Part shown: positions 1 to 5,973 of the stretch, piece after piece
Layout: every line of letters starts with the position of its first letter
Numbering within the stretch: position 1 is the first letter of the stretch
Source: SKKL01 sp046543225
GTDB lineage: Bacteria > Actinomycetota > Acidimicrobiia > Acidimicrobiales > SKKL01
NCBI GenBank assembly: GCA_046543225.1
Contig: JBKGZW010000164.1
Location: 1 to 5,973, forward strand
Direction of reading: 5' to 3'
DNA length: 5,973 nt
Position numbers and translations under genes: made by a program
Notes under the pieces: model-generated
What the model saw: only the letters and a program-made list of their open reading frames with translations
Told to the model about the DNA's origin: nothing
Database searches by the model: none

Positions 1-1
1 G

Positions 2-913
2 TTCTTCACCCCGCCAAGCGCCCCCGACAAGGTCGACATCTATCGCCGCTACCGCGACCTGTTCGACGCCGGCTTCTCCGCAGGCGGCGCGACTCGGCAC
101 GAGGTCGCATACGGCGACTCCACGATCCCCGCCTACCGGCTGCCCGCGATCGATGGATCGCCCATCGGAACGGTGCTGATCCATGGCGGGTTCGACTCGC
201 TCATCGAGGAGTTCTTCGCCATCTGGCAACGGATCGCCTCGGCAGGGTTCGACGTCGTCGCGTTCGACGGACCCGGCCAGGGTGGTGCCAGAGCGCTCGG
301 CGGGCTGACCTTCGACCACGACTGGGAGAAGCCGGTCGGTGCCGTCCTCGACCACTTCGGCATCGACACCGCGGCCCTCGTGGGGATCTCGATGGGTGGC
401 TACTGGGCGCTGCGAGCCGCGGCGTTCGAGCCCCGCATCGATCGCGTGGTGAGTTGGCCTCCGGTGTACGACTGGATCACCGCCATCCCCGCGCCGGCGC
501 GGGGTGTCGTGCGGGCGATGCTGCGCCGCCGACGGTTCATGAACTGGAGCGTCCGGATCCGCACCCGACTCAGCCCGACCCTGCGCCAGGTCGTCGACCA
601 GGCGCTCTACCTCGTCGACGAGGACGAGCCGGTGGCGGTGGTCGACTGGTTCCTCGGGATGAACGCCGACCACCTCACCAGCGAACGGGTCACCCAGGAT
701 GTCTTCGTGATGTGTGGCGAGAAGGACAGGTTCCAGCCGCCGAGGTTGGCCCGCCTCCAGGTGCGCGCCCTCACGGCGGCCCGATCGGTCACCGTCCGCA
801 CCTTCACCAAGGACGAGGACGCCGACCAGCACTGCCAGATGGGCAACCTCGACCTGGCGTGTCACGAGCTGACGGCATGGCTCCGCCGCACCGAGCCAGC
901 CACGACACCATGA
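2..913 (+). CDS. Alpha/beta-hydrolase, 5'-truncated by window edge
   Basis: This is the C-terminal 303 residues of a serine alpha/beta-hydrolase, read from base 2; the start lies to the left. In window numbering, an HGGFDS oxyanion-hole segment begins at His61. It is followed by FDGPGQGGA, the nucleophile elbow GISMGGY with Ser130, a likely acid Asp242 in GEKDRFQPP, and a likely catalytic His277 in DQHCQMGN. Ser, Asp and His fall in family order with normal spacing, so the enzyme looks intact. The HGGFDS, WEKPVGAVLDHF and HCQ segments resemble the larger hydrolases related to the FrsA/DUF1100 and S9-peptidase-like group, which carry extra N-terminal sequence; that would explain the missing part. 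No signal peptide can be judged. The substrate is unknown: an ester, amide or C-C bond hydrolase are all possible. The stop overlaps the start of the TetR gene, implying one operon and control by that regulator (inference). The in-frame GTG at 173 is internal to the conserved fold and is not the start. Confidence 0.9.
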   Translation, partial: FFTPPSAPDKVDIYRRYRDLFDAGFSAGGATRHEVAYGDSTIPAYRLPAIDGSPIGTVLIHGGFDSLIEEFFAIWQRIASAGFDVVAFDGPGQGGARALGGLTFDHDWEKPVGAVLDHFGIDTAALVGISMGGYWALRAAAFEPRIDRVVSWPPVYDWITAIPAPARGVVRAMLRRRRFMNWSVRIRTRLSPTLRQVVDQALYLVDEDEPVAVVDWFLGMNADHLTSERVTQDVFVMCGEKDRFQPPRLARLQVRALTAARSVTVRTFTKDEDADQHCQMGNLDLACHELTAWLRRTEPATTP

Positions 914-1509
914 GCTTCAGATCCGACTTCGAACACCGCGACGCGCTGCTGGCGGCGGCGATCGACGAGTTCGTCGAACGGGGATACGACAGCGCATCGA
1001 TCAACCGGATCCTCGCCGAGGCCGGGGTCAGCAAGGGTCAGCTCTATCACCACTTCTCGAGCAAGGAGGGGCTGTTCCTCGCCCTCGTCGAGTGGATGCT
1101 CGACCAGAAGGCAGCCTGGTTCGAGCAGCACCCGGTGGACGCTCACGACGACCTGCTCACCACCATCGGGATCCAGATCCGAGCCAGCTTCGCCTTCGCG
1201 GCAGCCCATCCCGACATCGACCGCTTGAGCCGTGCCCTGCTCGAGGAACGTGGCCATCCGATCTTCGCCACCGTCGTGTCCACGTTCGGCTTCCGTCCCG
1301 ACAGCGCGCTCGGCGAGATGGTCGACCGGGCCCTCGACCAGGGCCAGATCCGCTCCGAGCTGTCCCCCGACCTCGTCCGGCGGTTCGTCCTCACGACCAT
1401 GACCCACCTGGGGGACCTGCTCGAGACTGGCAACCCCGACGCGCTCGACGACCAGATCGACCAGGTCCTGTCGATCCTGCGCCACGGCCTCCACGGCGCA
1501 CCCGACTGA
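910..1509 (+). CDS. TetR/AcrR-family transcriptional regulator
   Basis: A complete 199-residue protein, the usual TetR-family length. Residues 10-55 form the DNA-binding domain: a first helix (LLAAAIDEFVERGYDSAS), then a helix-turn-helix with INRILAEAGVSKGQLYHHF and the closing SSKEGLFLALVEW, a textbook TetR N-terminus. Residues from about 60 onward are a divergent helical ligand-binding and dimerisation domain with no family-specific motif I recognise, so the effector is unknown. The ATG at 910 is chosen because it sits just ahead of the conserved helix and overlaps the hydrolase TGA as ATGA. No strong Shine-Dalgarno precedes it, which fits translation by coupled re-initiation. The frame is open further upstream, but that stretch is the out-of-frame shadow of the hydrolase. 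TetR proteins usually repress their own operon and release DNA on binding a small molecule. The expected target is the promoter ahead of the hydrolase, outside this window (inference). Confidence 0.93.
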   Translation: MSFRSDFEHRDALLAAAIDEFVERGYDSASINRILAEAGVSKGQLYHHFSSKEGLFLALVEWMLDQKAAWFEQHPVDAHDDLLTTIGIQIRASFAFAAAHPDIDRLSRALLEERGHPIFATVVSTFGFRPDSALGEMVDRALDQGQIRSELSPDLVRRFVLTTMTHLGDLLETGNPDALDDQIDQVLSILRHGLHGAPD

Positions 1510-1560
1510 ACTAGGTGGTCGGTAGGCGGCGAGCCGAGGTCGAGCGCTCCACCCAGTCGT

Positions 1561-2064
1561 CTACTCCGGGAGCCGGCCGAGGGGATGGTAGAAGCGGTCC
1601 TCTGAGTTCACACAGTCGCCCGGCTCGAACAGGTCGAGATCATCCTCCTCGTCGCGGAGCAGGGACACTGGGTCCTCGAAGCAGTACTCGAATCGTGTTT
1701 CCCCGTCGTCCAGGAACAGGATCCCGGTATCGACGATCACTGAGTCGTAGGGGTCTACCTGTCTGAGCGGCCACTCCGCTTGCCGGAGTTTCATGCCCTC
1801 GACGTCGTTGGGCCCGAAGCGGACCGCTTGGTTGCTGTCGTCTGCTGGAACGCTGATTCTGAACGACCCGATCGATTCTGAGGGTGGTTGGTTGATCAGC
1901 GGCCCCATTGCCACCCACGACCACAGCATGAGGACGGCAACCAAGAGGGCGGAGGCAACGACAGCCAACAGCAAGATGACCCGACCTGTCATCAGACCTT
2001 GTCTCCCACCATCTGGCGACACGTGAGCGTCCCGCTGGCGTGATCGCCCGATCCGCCGACTCAT
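1561..2064 (-). CDS. Small acidic single-pass membrane protein, unknown function
   Basis: I do not recognise this 167-residue protein. Residues 1-28 are basic (Arg 3, 4, 7, 9, 11, 21, 28). Residues 29-53 are a hydrophobic helix (VILLLAVVASALLVAVLMLW and on), so an N-in signal anchor with the rest outside the cytoplasm is likely. The external part, about 115 residues, is acidic, with a DEEDDLDLFE stretch at 138-147 and two cysteines (128 and 151) that could form a disulfide. There is no lipobox. Two starts compete. ATG at 2064 has TATCCT exactly six bases upstream, a leaderless pattern, and is chosen. ATG at 1992 (143 residues) has GGGAG and AAGG upstream and keeps the whole membrane helix, so it is a real alternative. 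Base composition is lower in GC than in lhr. The gene converges on the TetR gene and diverges from lhr. Hydrophobicity, consistent codon use and clean ends support a real gene; its function is open. Confidence 0.66.
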   Translation of the reverse strand: MSRRIGRSRQRDAHVSPDGGRQGLMTGRVILLLAVVASALLVAVLMLWSWVAMGPLINQPPSESIGSFRISVPADDSNQAVRFGPNDVEGMKLRQAEWPLRQVDPYDSVIVDTGILFLDDGETRFEYCFEDPVSLLRDEEDDLDLFEPGDCVNSEDRFYHPLGRLPE

Positions 2065-2070
2065 GGAGCG

Positions 2071-2076
2071 AGGATA
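2071..2076 (-). promoter_or_regulatory. Candidate -10 element, small membrane-protein gene
   Basis: On the minus strand TATCCT matches the actinobacterial TAnnnT -10 pattern. Six bases separate it from the ATG at 2064, which would put the transcription start on or next to the A of that ATG and give a leaderless mRNA. No convincing -35 hexamer is seen at 16-18 bases. If transcription starts here, the alternative ATG at 1992 would have a leader of about 72 bases carrying its own Shine-Dalgarno-like GGGAG. Pattern match only. Confidence 0.35.
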
Positions 2077-2097
2077 GCCGGCCTCTGGCGTGCCGAG

Positions 2098-2124
2098 CTG
2101 ACCGTCGCGCCACCTCGGTAGCGT
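2098..2124 (+). promoter_or_regulatory. Candidate leaderless lhr promoter
   Basis: TAGCGT at 2119-2124 fits the TAnnnT -10 pattern, and six bases separate it from the GTG at 2131. Transcription would therefore begin at or beside the start codon. CTGACC at 2098-2103 resembles TTGACA (4 of 6) but the 15-base spacer is short. No Shine-Dalgarno precedes the GTG, which agrees with leaderless translation. The -10 overlaps the inverted repeat at 2106-2130. Confidence 0.4.
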
Positions 2125-2130
2125 GGCGCG
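2106..2130. repeat. Perfect 8-bp inverted repeat at the lhr promoter/start
   Basis: CGCGCCAC (2106-2113) and GTGGCGCG (2123-2130) are exact reverse complements separated by nine bases, 17 bases centre to centre. The right arm ends directly against the GTG of lhr and the spacer plus right arm cover the candidate -10. The dyad could be an operator for a dimeric repressor. If transcription instead starts further upstream, it could form an mRNA hairpin next to the start codon. GC-rich arms of this length can arise by chance. Confidence 0.45.
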
Positions 2131-5100
2131 GTGAGCTTGGATCGGTTCTCGTCGGCGGTTCGGGGATGGTTCGATGCGTCGTTCCCGGAGCCGACCGCGG
2201 CGCAGGCCAAGGGGTGGGAGGCCATCGCGTCCGGTGAGCACACGCTGATCCTTGCCCCGACGGGTTCGGGCAAGACCCTCGCCGCGTTCCTGTGGGGCAT
2301 CGACCGGTTGATGACCGAACCGGTCCCGGACAAGGAACGCCGCACCCGCATCGTCTACCTCTCGCCGCTGCGGGCCCTGGCGGTCGACGTCGAGAAGAAC
2401 CTGCGGGCCCCGCTCACCGGCATCTCCCTCGCCGCCGAACGCCTCGGCGAGACCGTCCATCACCCCACCGTCGGCATGCGCACCGGCGACACCCCCGCCG
2501 ACGAACGCCGCCAGCTCGTCCGCACCCCGCCCGACATCTTGATCACCACCCCCGAGTCGCTCTACCTGATGCTGACCAGCAAGGCCCGGGAGACCCTCGC
2601 CAACGTCGAAGCGGTCATCGTCGACGAGATCCACGCCATGGCCCCCACCAAACGGGGCACCCACCTGGCCCTCACCCTCGAACGCCTCGAAGAGATCACC
2701 GACCGCCCACCACAACGCATCGGCCTGTCGGCCACCCAACGCCCCCTCGACGAGATCGCCCGCTTCCTCGGCGGCCGCGACGACCACGGCACACCCCGGC
2801 CCGTCACCATCGTCGACGCCGGCTCCACCAAGACCCTCGACATCGAGGTCGTGGTCCCCGTCTCGGACATGGGCGCCCTCGGCGAGATCATCGAACCCGG
2901 CGCCGGCGGCCTCCCACCCGACGTCGGCGCCCCCGGCGGCGCCATCCGCCGCTCGATCTGGCCCTCGATCCACCCCAAGCTCCTCGAACTCATCCAACAG
3001 CACCGCTCCACGTTGGTGTTCGTCAACGCCCGCCGACTCGCCGAACGCCTCGCCACCCGCCTCAACGAGCTCGCCGTCGACGGCGCCGCCCTCGACGGCG
3101 ACGCCCTCGGCAAACCACCCAGCGAGGACGACCACACCGACCTGGTCCGCGCCCACCACGGGTCGCTCAGCCGAGAACGGCGCCTCGTCATCGAAGACCA
3201 ACTGAAGTCCGGCACCCTCAAGGGCCTGGTCGCCACCAGCAGCCTCGAGCTCGGCATCGACATGGGCGCGGTCGACCTCGTCATCCAGGTCGAATCCCCC
3301 GGCGCGGTGTCCCGAGGCCTGCAACGAATCGGCCGGGCGGGCCACCAGGTCGGCGAACCCAGCCGGGGCCGCATCTTCCCCAAGCACCGCGGCGACCTCG
3401 TCGAAGCGGCCGTCGTCGTCGCCCGCATGCACGACGGCCTCATCGAACACACCCGCTATCCCCGCAACCCCCTCGACGTCCTCGCCCAGCACGTCGTCGC
3501 CATGGCCGCCCTCGACGACTGGACCGTCGACGACCTCGCCCGCCTCGTGCGCCGCGCCGCCCCCTTCGCCGACCTCACCGACGACGTCCTGCATGCCACC
3601 CTCGACCTCCTCGCCGGCCGCTACCCCTCCGACGAGTTCAGCGAGCTGCGCCCCCGCATCGTGTGGGACCGCGTCGAGGGCACCATCCGAGGCCGCGCCG
3701 GGGCCCAACGTCTGGCGGTCACCAACCCCGGCACCATCCCCGACCGGGGCTTGTTCGGCGTCTTCCTCCCCGACGGCACCCGCGTGGGCGAGCTCGACGA
3801 GGAGATGGTCTTCGAGAGCCGCGTCGGCGAGACCTTCCTCCTCGGCGCCACCACCTGGCGCATCGACGACATCACCCACGACCGCGTCGTCGTCATCCCC
3901 GCCCCCGGCCAACCCGGCAAGATGCCGTTCTGGCACGGCGACCGCCCCGGCCGCCCCCTCGAGCTCGGCCAGGCCCTCGGCGCCTTCGTCCGCGAGATCC
4001 GGGCCATGCCCGCCGACGAGGCCACCGCCCGCCTGCGCCAACGCCACGGCCTCGACGAGCTCGCCGCCGACAACCTCGTCGCCTACCTCGACGAACAGGC
4101 CGAAGCCACTGGCGCCGTCCCCGACGACCGCACCATCGTCGTCGAGAAGTTCCGCGACGAGATCGGCGACTGGCGGGTCTGTGTCCTCTCACCCTTCGGC
4201 GCCCAGGTCCACGCCCCCTGGGCCATGGCCCTGCGCGAACGCCTCACCGAACGATGGGGCATCGACCCCGACTTCATGTGGAGCGACGACGGCATCGCCC
4301 TGCGCCTGCCCGAGGCCGTCGACGAGCTCCCCCTCGACGAGCTGCTCATCGACCCCGACGACATCGACGAGCTGGTCGTCGGCGCCCTCCCCGGCACCGC
4401 CATGTACGCCTCCCGGTTCCGCGAAGCCGCCGGCCGGGCCCTGCTGTTGCCCCGCCGCCGTCCCGACCGCCGCACCGCCCTGTGGCAGCAACGCCAACGG
4501 GCCGCCGACCTCCAAGCCGTCGCCGCCACCTACCCCACGTTCCCCATCTCGCTCGAGACCACCCGCGAGTGCCTCAACGACGTGTTCGACCTGCCCGCCC
4601 TGCGCCAGGTCCTCACCGACCTGCGGGCCCGCCGCATCCGGGCCGTGCCCGTCGAGACGCCCCGCTCGTCCCCCTTTGCGCAGTCGCTGCTGTTCGCCTG
4701 GATCGGCCAGTTCATGTACGACTACGACTCGCCGCTCGCCGAGCGACGAGCCGCCGCCCTCGCCCTCGACCGCGACCTGCTGCGCGAGCTGCTCGGCGCC
4801 GAGGAGCTGCGCGACCTGCTCGACCCCGACGCCCTCGTCGCCGTCGAGGACCAGCTCCAACGCCGCATCGAGGGACGCCGAGCCCGCGACGCCGACGAGC
4901 TGCACGACCTGATGCGGGTCCTCGGACCCCTGTCGATCGACGAGCTGGTCGAACGGAGCGAGACCGGCGACGACGGGCGGGCCGCGGTCGAGGCCTGGGC
5001 CGAGACGCTGGTGGGGGAGCGGAGGGCCTACCCGGTCACCATCGCCGATGAGGCCCGCATCGCCGCGGCTGACGACGCCGCCCGCCTCCGCGACGCCCTC

Positions 5101-5973
5101 GGTGTGGCCGTCCCCCAAGGCCTGCCCGCCGCCTTCACCGACCCGGTGCCCGACCCCGTCGGCGACCTCGTCGCCCGCTACGCCCGCACCCACGGCCCCT
5201 TCCTCACCGGCGAGGTGGCCGCCCGCTGGGGCCTCGACCGGGCCGTGGTCGAACCCAAGCTCGTCACCCTCGAAGACGACGGACGGCTGGTGCGGGGCGA
5301 GTTCCGGCCCGACGGCCACGAGCGCGAGTGGTGCGACCCCGACGTGCTGCGCCAGATCCGCCGCCGGTCCCTCGCCGCCCTCCGCAACGAGATCGAACCG
5401 GTCGACGGCTCGGCCCTCGCCCGCTTCCTCCCCCTCTGGCAAGGCGTCGGGACCAACCGCCGCGGACTCGACGCGCTCGCGGATGTCATCGCCCAGCTCC
5501 AGGGCGCCGCCCTGCCCGTGTCGGTCCTCGAAGCCGACATCCTGCCCGCCCGCCTCGACGACTACCGGCCCGCCGACCTCGACGCCCTCGCCACCGCCGG
5601 CGACATCGTCTGGATCGGCGCCGGAGCCCTCGGCGCCACCGACGGCCGGGTCCGCCTCGTGTTCCGCGACCAGGCCGCGCTGCTCGTCCCCGACTCGGGA
5701 GACGATCCGCCGGACGAGCCGGTCCACCAGGCGATCCTCGACCACCTCACCCAGCGGGGCGCCAGCTTCTGGCCCGACCTCCAGAAGGCCGTCGCCGACG
5801 CCGGCCTGCCCTACGAGAACGAACCGGTGCTCGCCGCCCTGTGGGACCTGGTGTGGGCGGGGCTGGTCACCAACGACTCGCTCGCCCGGCTGCGGGCCCT
5901 CGGTACGCGCTCGGGCCGCCGCACCGCCGGGGCCGCCCAGCGCTCCCGGCGGGGACGACCCGGACGCCTGGCC
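2131..5973 (+). CDS. lhr: Lhr-family ATP-dependent superfamily 2 helicase, 3'-truncated by window edge
   Basis: The frame runs without a stop from GTG 2131 to the right edge, 1281 codons; family members reach about 1500, so roughly the last 200-250 residues are missing. Helicase motifs in order: APTGSGKT (42-49, Walker A Lys48), SPLRAL (78-83), TTPESL (139-144), DEIH (165-168), SAT (200-202), TLVFVN (294-299), ATSSLELGID (368-377) and QRIGRAGH (398-405). Then come the Lhr-specific parts: FWHGD with Trp601, possibly the counterpart of the nucleic-acid-contacting Trp of mycobacterial Lhr; MWSDDG near 717; SSPFAQSLLF through PLAERRAAAL (846-877); and an Lhr C-terminal-domain stretch with FLPLWQG (1099) and LPARLDDY (1138). 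Lhr couples ATP hydrolysis to 3'-to-5' translocation on single-stranded DNA and unwinds RNA:DNA hybrids; mycobacterial lhr is DNA-damage inducible. The GTG is chosen because SLDRFSSAVRGWF matches family N-termini and a -10-like TAGCGT lies just upstream. All core motifs are intact, so it should be active. Confidence 0.97.
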   Translation, partial: MSLDRFSSAVRGWFDASFPEPTAAQAKGWEAIASGEHTLILAPTGSGKTLAAFLWGIDRLMTEPVPDKERRTRIVYLSPLRALAVDVEKNLRAPLTGISLAAERLGETVHHPTVGMRTGDTPADERRQLVRTPPDILITTPESLYLMLTSKARETLANVEAVIVDEIHAMAPTKRGTHLALTLERLEEITDRPPQRIGLSATQRPLDEIARFLGGRDDHGTPRPVTIVDAGSTKTLDIEVVVPVSDMGALGEIIEPGAGGLPPDVGAPGGAIRRSIWPSIHPKLLELIQQHRSTLVFVNARRLAERLATRLNELAVDGAALDGDALGKPPSEDDHTDLVRAHHGSLSRERRLVIEDQLKSGTLKGLVATSSLELGIDMGAVDLVIQVESPGAVSRGLQRIGRAGHQVGEPSRGRIFPKHRGDLVEAAVVVARMHDGLIEHTRYPRNPLDVLAQHVVAMAALDDWTVDDLARLVRRAAPFADLTDDVLHATLDLLAGRYPSDEFSELRPRIVWDRVEGTIRGRAGAQRLAVTNPGTIPDRGLFGVFLPDGTRVGELDEEMVFESRVGETFLLGATTWRIDDITHDRVVVIPAPGQPGKMPFWHGDRPGRPLELGQALGAFVREIRAMPADEATARLRQRHGLDELAADNLVAYLDEQAEATGAVPDDRTIVVEKFRDEIGDWRVCVLSPFGAQVHAPWAMALRERLTERWGIDPDFMWSDDGIALRLPEAVDELPLDELLIDPDDIDELVVGALPGTAMYASRFREAAGRALLLPRRRPDRRTALWQQRQRAADLQAVAATYPTFPISLETTRECLNDVFDLPALRQVLTDLRARRIRAVPVETPRSSPFAQSLLFAWIGQFMYDYDSPLAERRAAALALDRDLLRELLGAEELRDLLDPDALVAVEDQLQRRIEGRRARDADELHDLMRVLGPLSIDELVERSETGDDGRAAVEAWAETLVGERRAYPVTIADEARIAAADDAARLRDALGVAVPQGLPAAFTDPVPDPVGDLVARYARTHGPFLTGEVAARWGLDRAVVEPKLVTLEDDGRLVRGEFRPDGHEREWCDPDVLRQIRRRSLAALRNEIEPVDGSALARFLPLWQGVGTNRRGLDALADVIAQLQGAALPVSVLEADILPARLDDYRPADLDALATAGDIVWIGAGALGATDGRVRLVFRDQAALLVPDSGDDPPDEPVHQAILDHLTQRGASFWPDLQKAVADAGLPYENEPVLAALWDLVWAGLVTNDSLARLRALGTRSGRRTAGAAQRSRRGRPGRLA

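Noticed and set aside
454..909. Possible N-terminal extension of the TetR protein.
   Set aside because: The extension is the out-of-frame reading of the hydrolase and is Pro/Arg-rich; the TetR fold begins right after the ATG at 910.
1538..1553. Imperfect palindrome GGTcGAGCGCTCcACC between the convergent genes, considered as a terminator.
   Set aside because: It has almost no loop, mismatches in the stem and no T-tract on either strand; too weak to call as an intrinsic terminator.
1993..2150. SOS (LexA) box upstream of lhr, expected from mycobacterial damage induction.
   Set aside because: No CGAACnnnnGTTCG-like palindrome is found; nearby GTTCG words have no facing half-site at the right spacing.
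2065..4047. Minus-strand frame of the small membrane-protein gene stays open far upstream, allowing an 828-residue protein.
   Set aside because: The extra part is a Gly/Ala/Val/Asp/Glu-rich shadow antisense to the conserved helicase domains of lhr; GC-rich codon bias removes stops there. Only the last portion, from 2064 or 1992, looks like a real protein.
3593..4912. Ser/Pro/Ala-rich plus-strand open frame of 439 residues.
   Set aside because: Low-complexity product in the third frame of lhr; an expected shadow in GC-rich DNA.
2292..5051. Long plus-strand open frame (919 residues) overlapping lhr.
   Set aside because: The translation is monotonous Arg/Pro/His-rich with no domain and lies in another frame of lhr, whose own frame carries every expected helicase motif.
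4189..5745. Minus-strand open frame of 518 residues rich in Gly, Val, Asp and Glu.
   Set aside because: It is the antisense of lhr in the frame that mirrors its codon bias; no recognisable motif or start signal.

Overview
The window is GC-rich DNA with strong third-position G/C bias. Candidate -10 elements of the TAnnnT type lie about six bases ahead of start codons, the leaderless layout common in Actinobacteria. The proteins also look actinobacterial, above all a long Lhr-type helicase. I infer an actinobacterium, possibly of the Acidimicrobiia type; nothing here fixes the lineage further.

Layout from left to right: (1) The 3' part of an alpha/beta-hydrolase gene (+, enters from the left edge, ends at 913). 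(2) A TetR-family regulator (+, 910-1509) whose ATG overlaps the hydrolase stop in an ATGA junction, so the two are almost certainly co-transcribed and translationally coupled. (3) A 51-base gap between convergent genes, 1510-1560. (4) A small unrecognised gene on the minus strand (1561-2064) encoding an acidic protein with one N-terminal membrane segment. (5) A compact divergent control region, 2065-2130. (6) The large helicase gene lhr (+, from a GTG at 2131), which stays open to the right edge: 1281 codons are visible and the C-terminal end is missing.

The hydrolase and the TetR protein probably form a ligand-controlled catabolic or detoxifying unit. Its operator should lie upstream of the hydrolase, outside the window. 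Lhr is a DNA-repair/RNA-DNA unwinding helicase and has no obvious link to that pair. The small membrane protein is divergent from lhr and shares its promoter region, so co-regulation is possible, but no functional tie can be shown.

I see no CRISPR array, mobile element, tRNA, rRNA or phage gene. No clearly new multi-gene system is visible. The least explained parts are the small divergent membrane protein and the 66-base region between it and lhr, where back-to-back leaderless promoters and a perfect 8-base inverted repeat crowd together.
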